Assembly: GCF_014596745.1 (NCBI RefSeq)
Contig: NZ_JABTCF010000007.1
Span: forward strand, 1-64,000
Length of the DNA stretch: 64,000 bases
Source of the DNA: Maribacter aquimaris
Lineage (GTDB): Bacteria > Bacteroidota > Bacteroidia > Flavobacteriales > Flavobacteriaceae
Direction: 5' to 3'
A program made the translations under genes and the position numbers. The notes under the pieces are model-generated. The model was given only the letters and a program-made list of their open reading frames with translations. It was not told the origin of the DNA and searched no databases. Each line of letters starts with the position of its first letter. Within the stretch, counting starts at the first letter, position 1. This document shows positions 1 to 11,200 of the stretch, piece by piece.

Positions 1-701
1 AATGGACAGCCCCAACGGCAGGCGTAGTTCTTACCACTACGGCAATTGACGGCAATGGACAGGCTGGTACACCTTTAGATATCGCCGACGATGCAATCAC
101 ATCTTCCAAAATCGCGCTAAATACCATTATCGCGGACGATATCAACACAGGAGCGGTAACGACGGATGAGATATTGAACGGTACAATCCTAGCTGAGGAT
201 ATTGCTGATGATGCGGTAACATCCGCCAAGATTGCACCGAACACCATTATCGCCGACGACATCAACACAGGAGCCATAACTACGGACGAGATATTGAACG
301 GTACAATCCTATCAGAAGATATTGCGGATGCAAATGTTACAGAGGCCAAGATCAATCCATCGACTACCAATGGCGAAATCCTGACAACAGTCGCTGGGGT
401 GGCACAATGGACCGATCCAACTACAGTAAGTCCATTTCATGCTTTAGGGAAAATAAATATTACTGCAATTGATAATTCTACGAATATTTCCGGCATAATA
501 AATATAGGTCCAGGCAATTATCAAGTTAATTTTTCCTCTGCAGCAAGTTCTGCAAACTATGTGATTCAATTAACTGTATCAAGCCCAGGTAAATCCATAT
601 ATGTTACAAATCAAAACTCAGGTAACTTCAGTGTTCAAATTGAGGATTTGGCTGGTTTACCAACTGATGCAATATGGTTCTTTACAGTGACAGACTTTTA
701 A
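1..701 (+). CDS. Repetitive fibre-like surface protein, C-terminal part (5' end outside window)
   Basis: The frame is open from the first complete codon at position 3, so the gene starts before the window. An in-frame TTG at 174 is not a believable start because the same repeat continues upstream of it. The visible part holds a 120-nt (40-residue) tandem repeat with units such as IIADDINTGA and TDEILNGTIL, rich in Asp, Thr and Ile. A C-terminal domain of about 90 residues follows. It shares spaced motifs with the end of the 3272-residue protein at 2246-12064: GKI, a G-x-Y-x-V strand, the IQLT core, F-x-V-x-I-x-D and a final F-x-F-T. No type IX sorting domain is visible. The next gene starts three bases after the stop and does carry one, which suggests a functional pair. 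The function is unknown; an extracellular fibre or adhesin is inferred from the repeats only. Confidence 0.7.
   Translation, partial: WTAPTAGVVLTTTAIDGNGQAGTPLDIADDAITSSKIALNTIIADDINTGAVTTDEILNGTILAEDIADDAVTSAKIAPNTIIADDINTGAITTDEILNGTILSEDIADANVTEAKINPSTTNGEILTTVAGVAQWTDPTTVSPFHALGKINITAIDNSTNISGIINIGPGNYQVNFSSAASSANYVIQLTVSSPGKSIYVTNQNSGNFSVQIEDLAGLPTDAIWFFTVTDF
3..335 (+). repeat. 120-nt in-frame tandem repeat
   Basis: The segment beginning atcaacacag at 141 recurs at 261 with few changes, an offset of exactly 120 nt (40 codons). At least two units are visible, with a partial unit before them, and the array probably extends beyond the window. The repeat is coding and keeps the frame. Confidence 0.75.
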
Positions 702-704
702 AAT

Positions 705-1856
705 ATGAAAAACCTATTCCATATATCGTTTTTCCTGTTCGGGGTGTTGGGCCATGCCCAGACCGCCCTGTACAACAGTGGTAACATCCGCATCCACGAC
801 CAAGGGCAACTCGGTTTTCATACCGACCTGATCAACGATGCCGCCTTTGACGAGAACCAAGGGCTGGCCGGGTTTTACGGCAATGACCAAATCTATGTTT
901 CGGGGGCCTTTGCGCCTACCTTTTACGACATGGAAATCGCCAACCCTACCGGGGTATTGCTGCAAACGGGGATCAACAACCTAAACAACACCAATTTTGT
1001 CGTCGGCGACTTCCTTACGGTGCGAAACCAGTCCGACGTCTACTATAACTTTTTACAGAATGCCTTTTATGTGGGCGATAGCGATATATCGCAGGTAGAT
1101 GGGTATGCCGCCGTGACCCAACAAGCGAATTTCACCTTCCCGATTGGTGACGGTGTACAATTGCGGCCGTTGATCCTGCAATCGGAAAGCGAAAACCCTT
1201 TGGCCAAATGTGCCTATTTTTTCGAGAACCCGGGGAATCCGACTTCCATTGACGACAGTTTTGACCCCAGCATAGCCTCACGGGAACTGGGCGGGGTAAC
1301 CGGTGTGGAATTCTGGCGATTGGAAGGTAACATTCCCTCCATTGTCAGCATCAGCTGGAACGAACGCAGCAATATTGCCGCCCTTACCGAAGAGGTGGCC
1401 AACCTTATGGTCGTCGGTTGGAGCAAGGCGGAAAAACAATGGGTGCCCTTGGGCCCCACGGCCGGTGTGGGGGAACTGACCTCAGGTTTTGCCTCCTCCG
1501 AAAGTTTTATTCCCGATGATTATGAGGCCATTACCTTCGGGACCTTGGATGTACCCGAGGATTTTCTGGATCTGGAAAACTATATCGTTTCGGCCAATGG
1601 GGACGGTATCAACGATATACTTATGATTCCCGAACTGTTGGAGCTCTCCCCCAACAACCATCTGAAGATCTACAACCGTTTCGGTTCCCTGGTTTTTGAG
1701 CAGGAGAATTATACGGATCAGTTCAAGGGCTACTCCAACGTGAGTAATTTTGTCATTGACCGGGAACAAGGCCTTCCGGCCGATGTCTATTTCTATATCG
1801 TGACCATGGATGACCTGGGGTTGGATTTTCAGGGCTTCCTCTATTTGACCCGTTAA
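705..1856 (+). CDS. T9SS type B sorting domain protein (cassette 1)
   Basis: This 383-residue protein has a signal peptide (MKNLFHISFFLFGVLGHAQ) and a ~270-residue middle region of unknown family. Its last ~90 residues match the gliding-motility-associated type B C-terminal domain recognised by the type IX secretion system: an ANGDGINDIL start, the IYNRFGSLVF core, and a closing YFYIVTMDD and GFLYL. The protein is therefore expected to cross the outer membrane by T9SS and stay at the surface. It is a clear paralogue of the protein at 13603-14766, with shared stretches such as GFHxDLIND, NAFYVGxxD, GYAA and KCAYFFE. It starts three bases after the preceding fibre-like gene, so the two are almost certainly cotranscribed. 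By eye it is richer in G+C than its paralogue. Sorting-domain assignment is solid; the role of the middle domain is unknown. Confidence 0.85.
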   Translation: MKNLFHISFFLFGVLGHAQTALYNSGNIRIHDQGQLGFHTDLINDAAFDENQGLAGFYGNDQIYVSGAFAPTFYDMEIANPTGVLLQTGINNLNNTNFVVGDFLTVRNQSDVYYNFLQNAFYVGDSDISQVDGYAAVTQQANFTFPIGDGVQLRPLILQSESENPLAKCAYFFENPGNPTSIDDSFDPSIASRELGGVTGVEFWRLEGNIPSIVSISWNERSNIAALTEEVANLMVVGWSKAEKQWVPLGPTAGVGELTSGFASSESFIPDDYEAITFGTLDVPEDFLDLENYIVSANGDGINDILMIPELLELSPNNHLKIYNRFGSLVFEQENYTDQFKGYSNVSNFVIDREQGLPADVYFYIVTMDDLGLDFQGFLYLTR

Positions 1857-1887
1857 ATCGATTTACGAATAACACTATAGTATTCAG

Positions 1888-1988
1888 TCACTTACAAAAA
1901 ATCACACACCTTTAACGGGCCTAACCGGACATCCCAAAAACGCCACTTTCCGATCCTATTTGGACTACCACCCATGTTTTGTAAGTGA
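1888..1988. repeat. Perfect 12-bp inverted repeat flanking 77 bp
   Basis: TCACTTACAAAA at 1888-1899 is the exact reverse complement of TTTTGTAAGTGA at 1977-1988. One further A-T pair and a G-T pair extend the outside of the arms. The 77-base spacer is too long for a simple terminator and no T-tract follows. It could be a chance repeat, a protein-binding pair, or recombination arms; nothing in the sequence decides. Confidence 0.5.
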
Positions 1989-2203
1989 TTTCCTTGTAAA
2001 AACGATGTATTTGACTTGTTTTTAGGGAATTATCCTGTGCAATCCATTACAATACAATAACACGCACATTTTCAATCATTTACGATACACTATCTTGTTT
2101 CGACGAATGGTTCCTTTTATCGATTAAAACCGAGCCTACTTGCCTTTCACAACATATTCCCCGTACCTGACAACATATATTCCATTTCGGGAGTCCTTAG
2201 GAT

Positions 2204-2211
2204 TATTTTTG
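2204..2211 (+). promoter_or_regulatory. Promoter -7 element of the giant surface gene
   Basis: TATTTTTG fits the Bacteroidota -7 consensus TAnnTTTG, 34 bases before the ATG at 2246. A weak TTTC at 2185-2188 is a possible -33 element. Confidence 0.4.
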
Positions 2212-2245
2212 AACGATTAACAAAGTACCCCAAAACTCCATCGGA

Positions 2246-5200
2246 ATGAATTTTAAGAAAATCACCCTCCTACTACTCCTATTCGGCGCACAGTTTGCGT
2301 TGGGCCAGGTAAAAATAGGGGAAAAACCAAGTGTTATAGATCCGTCCTCCATTATGGAACTCGAAAGCACGGACAAGGCTTTGGTATTAACACGGCTCTC
2401 TACGGTGCAGATGCAGGGCATTACCCCATTGAACGGGGCCATGGTCTACAACATCGACACCCAATGCATCCATTATTACGATGGAGCGCAGTGGAACAAC
2501 CTTTGTAACTCGGGAAGCACTGCCGGTACAAGCAGTGCTACAGTGATTGATAATGGCAACGGAACCTTTACGTTCAACAATGGAAGCGGAAGTCCGATTA
2601 CCTTCTACGGGGCTGAGGAAACCCCTACTACCCTAATCAACAATTTCGACGGAACCTTTACCTATACGAATGAACGCGGAGCGCACACCACGTTTAGTGC
2701 CGGTGGGGGCAATCCGGATATAACGACGGATGGTTCTTCAGGGAATATTGGAATTGTTGGGGGAAATACGATTACCTTGAATGTGGACGATGCCGATGCG
2801 GACGCAGGAAATGAAATACAGGATTTACAATATACAGGAGGTGTCATTTCCTTGAGCAATGACCCTGATGCAACGGTCGTGGACCTTTCTGGTTTCGATA
2901 CGGATGCTACGGATGACTTTGATGGGGAATGGACCAGCTTAAACAACATTCCTGCCGATATCGCTGATGGTGATGACGATACCCAATTGACCAATGCCCA
3001 GGTGGCAACGGCTGTCAATACAGAGTTCCCAAATCTGGATACGGATGCTACCGATGACTTTGATGGCAGCTTCAACAATCTTACCGATGTTCCTGCAAAC
3101 TTGGATACCGATAGTACCGATGATTTTAATGGGGAATGGACCAGCTTAAACAACATTCCAGCTGATATCGCTGATGGTGATGACAATACGCAATTGACCG
3201 AAGGGGAAGTGGCAACGGCGGTGAACAACCAATTCCCAAATCTGGATACGGATGCTACAGACGACTTTGACGGGGAATGGTCCAGCTTAAACAACATTCC
3301 AGCCGATATCGCCGATGGTGATGACGATACCCAACTGACCAATGCCCAAGTGGCAACGGCTGTCAATACCGAATTCCCGAACTTGGATACGGATGCTACC
3401 GATGACTTTGATGGCAGCTTCAACAATCTTACCGATGTCCCTGCTAATTTGGATACCGATTCCACCGACGACTTTGATGGGGAATGGACCAGCTTAAACA
3501 ACATTCCAGCCGATATCGCCGACGGTGATGACGATACCCAATTGACCGAAGGGGAAGTGGCAACGGCGGTGAACAACCAATTCCCAAATCTGGATACGGA
3601 TGCTACAGACGACTTTGACGGGGAATGGTCCAGCTTAAACAACATTCCAGCCGATATCGCCGATGGTGATGACGATACCCAACTGACCAATGCCCAAGTG
3701 GCAACGGCTGTCAATACCGAATTCCCGAACTTGGATACGGATGCTACCGATGACTTTGATGGCAGCTTCAACAATCTTACCGATGTCCCTGCTAATTTGG
3801 ATACCGATTCCACCGACGACTTTGATGGGGAATGGACCAGCTTAAACAACATTCCAGCCGATATCGCCGACGGTGATGACGATACCCAATTGACCGAAGG
3901 GGAAGTGGCAACGGCGGTGAACAACCAGTTCCCGAATTTGGATACGGATGCTACCGATGATTTTGACGGGGAATGGTCCAGCTTAAACAACATTCCAGCC
4001 GATATCGCCGATGGTGATGACGATACCCAACTGACCAATGCCCAAGTGGCAACGGCTGTCAATACAGAGTTCCCGAATCTGGATACGGATGCTACGGATG
4101 ATTTTGATGGCAGCTTCAACAACCTTACCGATGTTCCTGCAAACTTGGATACCGACTCCACCGATGATTTCGATGGGGAATGGACCAGCTTGAACAACAT
4201 TCCAGCGGATATCGCTGATGGTGATGACGATACAACGTACACTGCCGGTACAGGTTTAGACCTTACTGGAACGGAATTTTCCGTAAACGACTCCGAAGTG
4301 AATCCGGAATGGGGCAATATTACAGGTGTCCCTGCAAACTTGGATACCGATTCCACTGATGATTTTGATGGGGAATGGACCAGCTTAAACAATATTCCAG
4401 CCGATATCGCCGATGGTGATGACGATACCCAATTGACCAATGCCCAGGTGGCAACGGCCGTCAATACAGAGTTCCCGAATCTGGATACGGATGCTACCGA
4501 TGATTTTGATGGCAGCTTCAACAATCTTACCGATGTTCCTGCAAACTTGGATACCGATTCCACCGACGACTTTGATGGGGAATGGTCCAGCTTGAACAAT
4601 ATTCCAGCGGATATCGCTGATGGTGATGACGATACCCAATTGACCAATGCCCAAGTGGCAACGGCTGTCAATACAGAGTTCCCAAATCTGGATACGGATG
4701 CTACCGATGACTTTGATGGCAGCTTCAACAATCTTACCGATGTCCCTGCTAATTTGGATACCGATTCCACTGACGACTTTGACGGGGAATGGACCAGCTT
4801 GAACAACATTCCAGCGGATATCGCCGATGGTGATGACAACACCCAATTGACCGAAGGAGAAGTCGCAACAGCGGTGAACAACCAGTTCCCGAATTTGGAT
4901 ACGGATGCTACCGATGATTTTGATGGCAGCTTCAACAATCTTACCGATGTCCCTGCTAATTTGGATACCGATTCCACTGATGATTTTAGTGGTGACTTCA
5001 ATGATCTGACCAACGTTCCAGCAAACTTGGATACCGATAGTACAGACGACTTTGACGGGGAATGGACCAGCTTGAACAATATTCCAGCCGATATCGCTGA
5101 TGGTGATGACGATACACAATTGACCGAAGGGGAAGTGGCAACGGCGGTGAACAACCAGTTCCCGAACTTGGATACGGATGCTACGGATGATTTTGATGGC

Positions 5201-8200
5201 AGCTTCAACAATCTTACCGATGTCCCTGCTAATTTGGATACCGATTCCACTGATGATTTTAGTGGTGACTTCAATGATCTGACCAACGTTCCAGCAAACT
5301 TGGATACCGATTCTACTGATGACTTCGATGGGGAATGGTCCAGCTTAAACAACATTCCTGCCGATATCGCCGACGGTGATGACGATACACAATTGACCAA
5401 TGCCCAAGTGGCAACGGCTGTCAATACAGAGTTCCCAAATCTGGATACGGATGCTACCGATGACTTTGATGGCAGCTTCAACAATCTTACCGATGTCCCT
5501 GCAAACTTGGATACCGATTCCACTGACGACTTTGACGGGGAATGGACCAGCTTGAACAATATTCCAGCCGATATCGCTGATGGTGATGACGATACACAAT
5601 TGACCGAAGGGGAAGTCGCAACGGCGGTGAACAACCAGTTCCCGAACTTGGATACGGATGCTACGGATGATTTTGATGGCAGCTTCAACAATCTTACCGA
5701 TGTCCCTGCAAACTTGGATACCGATTCTACTGATGACTTCGATGGGGAATGGTCCAACTTAAACAACATTCCAGCCGATATCGCCGATGGTGATGACGAT
5801 ACCCAACTGACCAATGCCCAAGTGGCAACGGCTGTCAATACCGAATTCCCAAATTTGGATAAGGATGCTACGGATGATTTTGATGGGGAATGGACCAGCT
5901 TGAACAATATTCCAGCCGATATCGCTGACGGTGATGACAATACCCAACTGACCGAGGCGGAAGTCGCAACAGCGGTGAACAACCAGTTCCCGAATTTGGA
6001 TACGGATGCTACCGATGATTTTGATGGCAGTTTCAACAATCTTACCGATGTCCCTGCAAACTTGGATACCGATAGTACAGACGACTTTGACGGGGAATGG
6101 ACAAGTTTAGCCAACAGACCAACAGGATTGGATGATGGTGATGACGATACCCAATTGACCGAAGGGGAAGTCGCAACAGCGGTGAACAACCAGTTCCCGA
6201 ATCTGGATACGGATGCTACCGATGATTTTGATGGCAGCTTCAACAATCTTACCGATGTCCCTGCTAATTTGGACACCGACTCCACCGACGACTTTGACGG
6301 GGAATGGTCCAGCTTAAACAACATTCCAGCGGATATCGCTGACGGTGATGACGATACCCAATTGACCGAGGCGGAAGTGGCAACGGCGGTGAACAACCAG
6401 TTCCCAAATCTGGATACGGATGCTACGGATGATTTCGATGGCAGCTTTAACAATCTTACCGATGTCCCTGCAAACTTGGACACCGATAGTACAGACGACT
6501 TTAGCGGAAGTTTTAACGACTTGGCGGATGTCCCTGTGAATTTGGATACCGACTCCACTGATGATTTTAGTGGTGACTTTAATGATTTGACCAACGTTCC
6601 AGCAAACTTGGATACCGATAGTACAGACGACTTCAATGGGGAATGGTCCAGCTTAAACAACATTCCAGCGGATATCGCTGACGGTGATGACAATACACAA
6701 TTGACCGAAGGAGAAGTCGCAACAGCGGTGAACAACCAGTTCCCGAATTTGGATACGGATGCTACCGATGATTTCGATGGCAGCTTCAACAATCTTACCG
6801 ATGTCCCTGCTAATTTGGACACCGATTCCACCGACGACTTTGACGGGGAATGGTCCAGCTTGAACAATATTCCAGCGGATATCGCTGATGGTGATGACGA
6901 TACCCAATTGACCAATGCCCAAGTGGCAACGGCTGTCAATACAGAGTTCCCAAATCTGGATACGGATGCTACCGATGACTTTGATGGCAGCTTCAACAAT
7001 CTTACCGATGTCCCTGCTAATTTGGATACCGATTCCACTGACGACTTTGACGGGGAATGGACCAGCTTGAACAACATTCCAGCGGATATCGCCGATGGTG
7101 ATGACAACACCCAATTGACCGAAGGAGAAGTCGCAACAGCGGTGAACAACCAGTTCCCGAATTTGGATACGGATGCTACCGATGATTTTGATGGCAGCTT
7201 CAACAATCTTACCGATGTCCCTGCAAACTTGGATACCGATAGTACCGATGACTTTAGTGGTGACTTTAATGATTTGACCAACGTTCCAGCAAATTTGGAT
7301 ACCGATTCCACTGATGACTTTGACGGGGAATGGACAAGTTTAGCCAACAGACCAACAGGATTGGATGATGGTGATGACGATACACAATTGACCAATGCCC
7401 AAGTGGCAACAGCTGTCAATACCGAATTCCCGAACTTGGATACGGATGCTACCGATGATTTTGATGGCAGCTTCAACAATCTTACCGATGTCCCTGCTAA
7501 TTTGGACACCGATTCCACTGATGATTTTGATGGGGAATGGACCAGCATAAACAACATTCCAGCCGATATCGCCGATGGTGATGACGATACACAGTTGACC
7601 GAGGCGGAAGTGGCAACAGCGGTGAACAACCAGTTCCCGAATTTGGATACGGATGCTACCGATGATTTTGATGGCAGCTTCAACAATCTTACCGATGTTC
7701 CTGCAAACTTGGATACCGATTCCACTGATGATTTTAGTGGTGACTTTAATGATTTGACCAACGTTCCAGCAAACTTGGATACCGATAGTACAGACGACTT
7801 TGACGGGGAATGGACCAGCTTAAACAACATTCCAGCGGATATCGCTGATGGTGATGACGACACCCAATTGACCAATGCCCAGGTGGCAACGGCCGTCAAT
7901 ACAGAGTTCCCGAATCTGGATACGGATGCTACCGATGATTTTGATGGCAGCTTCAACAATCTTACCGATGTTCCTGCAAACTTGGATACCGATTCCACCG
8001 ACGACTTTGATGGGGAATGGTCCAGCTTGAACAATATTCCAGCGGATATCGCTGATGGTGATGACGATACCCAATTGACCAATGCCCAAGTGGCAACGGC
8101 TGTCAATACAGAGTTCCCAAATCTGGATACGGATGCTACCGATGACTTTGATGGCAGCTTCAACAATCTTACCGATGTCCCTGCAAACTTGGATACCGAT

Positions 8201-11200
8201 TCCACTGACGACTTTGACGGGGAATGGACCAGCTTGAACAATATTCCAGCCGATATCGCTGATGGTGATGACGATACACAATTGACCGAAGGGGAAGTGG
8301 CAACGGCGGTGAACAACCAGTTCCCGAACTTGGATACGGATGCTACGGATGATTTTGATGGCAGCTTCAACAATCTTACCGATGTCCCTGCTAATTTGGA
8401 TACCGACTCCACTGATGATTTTAGTGGTGACTTTAATGATTTGACCAACGTTCCAGCAAACTTGGATACCGATAGTACAGACGACTTCGATGGGGAATGG
8501 TCCAGCTTAAACAACATTCCAGCGGATATCGCTGACGGTGATGACAATACACAATTGACCGAAGGAGAAGTCGCAACAGCGGTGAACAACCAGTTCCCGA
8601 ATTTGGATACGGATGCTACCGATGATTTTGATGGCAGCTTCAACAATCTTACCGATGTCCCTACAAACTTGGATACCGATTCCACCGACGACTTTGATGG
8701 GGAATGGACCAGCCTGAACAATATTCCAGCGGATATCGCTGATGGTGATGACGATACAACGTACACTGCCGGTACAGGTGTAGACCTTACTGGAACGGAA
8801 TTTTCCGTAAACGACTCCGAAGTGAATCCGGAATGGGGCAATATTACAGGTGTCCCTGCAAACTTGGATACCGATTCCACCGACGACTTTGATGGGGAGT
8901 GGACCAGCTTGAACAATATTCCAGCGGATATCGCTGACGGTGATGACGATACCCAATTGACCGAGGCGGAAGTCGCAACAGCCGTGAACAACCAGTTCCC
9001 GAATCTGGATACGGATGCTACCGATGATTTTGATGGCAGCTTCAACAATCTTACCGATGTCCCTACAAACTTGGATACCGATTCCACCGACGACTTTGAT
9101 GGGGAATGGACCAGCTTAAACAACATTCCAGCGGATATCGCTGATGGTGATGACGACACCCAATTGACCGAGGCGGAAGTGGCAACGGCGGTAAACAACC
9201 AGTTCCCAAATTTGGATACGGATGCTACGGATGATTTTGATGGCAGCTTCAACAATCTTACCGATGTCCCTGCAAACTTGGACACCGATTCCACTGATGA
9301 TTTTGATGGGGAGTGGACCAGCTTGAACAACATTCCTGCCGATATCGCCGATGGTGATGACGATACCCAATTGACCAATGCCCAAGTGGCAACGGCTGTC
9401 AATACCGAATTCCCGAATCTGGATACGGATGCTACGGATGACTTTGATGGCAGCTTCAACAATCTTACCGATGTCCCTGCAAACTTGGATACCGATAGTA
9501 CCGATGACTTTAGTGGTGACTTTAATGATTTGACCAACGTTCCAACAAACTTGGATACCGATAGTACAGACGACTTCGATGGGGAGTGGACCAGCTTAAA
9601 CAATATTCCGGCCGATATCGCCGATGGTGATGACGATACCCAACTGACCGAGGCGGAAGTCGCAACGGCTGTCAATACAGAGTTCCCGAATCTGGATACG
9701 GATGCTACGGATGACTTCAGTGGTGACTATAATGATTTGATCAATGCACCTGCGAATTTAGATAATGATGCCACAAACGAATTCAATACCGGGGTTTCCT
9801 TTGACGGGACCAACCTGACCGTGACCGACCTTGGTGGTGACAAGTCCGTCAACATCGGTGGACTTGCCTATGACGATACTGCCCTTCAAGCTGAAGTGGA
9901 CCAGAACACTACCAATATCAGTTCCAATGATACGGACATCGCAAACAATACTTCTAAAATAACGACCAACACAAGTGAGATTGGCGTAAACGAAACAAAC
10001 ATCGCTACCAATAAAGCGGCAATAACCTCCAACGATTCCGACATCGCAAACAATACTTCTAAAATAACTACCAACACAAGTGAGATTGGCGTAAACAAAA
10101 CAGACATCGCTACCAATAAAGCGGCAATAACCTCCAACGATTCCGACATCGCAAACAACACTGCTGCGATAACCACGAACACAAGTGAGATTGGTGTAAA
10201 CGAAACAGACATCGCTGCCAATAAAGCGGCGATAACCTCCAACGATTCCGACATTGCAAACAATGCCGCAGCCATCACCGCACACAACACGGCCGATGGG
10301 GATTTGAGTGCTACGAACGAACTATCAGATTTAAAATTGGATGCTTCGAATATACTTACACTTACGAATCCTGCCACTGGCTCGAATCAAGTGGATTTAT
10401 CCGGTTTTGTTTCTTCGGATAATCAATATCCAGATAAATTTGCATTGAATGGAACTTTTCTGGAATTATCCTTAATTCGGGATGGACTTTCGGATCGAAC
10501 CGTTAACTTGGATGGTACTTTTGCTACCGATGCACAAGTAAGTACACAGATCAGCACAGCGATTACAGCTTCAGAAACTTTGGATAAAGATCAAGTAATA
10601 GGTAATGAATCGGTTACCGCCTTATCCTTTGACGGAACTACCTTAACGCTAGAACAAGATGGAGCATCAAATAAATCCGTAAATTTAAGTTCCGTAAGTT
10701 CTGACAATCAATATCCCGATAAATTTGCCTTGAACGGAACCTTTCTAGAATTGTCTCTAATTCGGGATGGCCTTTCTGACCGAACAGTTAACTTGGATGG
10801 TACATTTGCTACCGATGCACAAGTCAGCACAGCGATTGCGGCTTCTGAAGCATTGGATAATGATAAAAGTGCAACGAACGAACTATCAGATTTAAAATTG
10901 GATGCTTCAAATATACTTACACTTACCAATCCCGCTACTGGCACGAATCAAGTGGATTTATCTGGTTTAGTTTCTTCGGATGACCAACAAGTTGAATTAT
11001 TCGCTTTTAATGGCTCAACTTTTGAATTATTATTGGGAATTGAAAATGATGCAACGACCAGGGTAGCAAATTTATCATCCTTACATGCGGATGGTACTGA
11101 AACCAAAATTGTTGCAGGGGATTCCAATATACTTGTTACAGGTGATGGATCTTCAACCTCCCCTTATGGTATTTTTAATAATTTCACCGAAGTTGATGGA

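Larger units (their letters stand above)
1857..2245 (+). other. Intergenic region between the two surface cassettes
   Basis: No gene is visible in this 389-base gap. It holds a perfect 12-bp inverted repeat with arms 89 bases apart and a promoter-like element close to the giant gene, both listed separately. No T-tract terminator was seen after the upstream gene. Confidence 0.6.

Noticed and set aside
2662-9675. A 2337-codon open frame on the minus strand, plus several shorter ones, opposite the giant gene
   Set aside because: It exists only because the plus-strand modules repeat in multiples of three, so a stop-free antisense frame in one unit repeats in all. It has no promoter, signal or recognisable family.
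2894-9784. CRISPR or non-coding satellite
   Set aside because: Units are contiguous, coding and vary at silent positions; there are no unique spacers between direct repeats.
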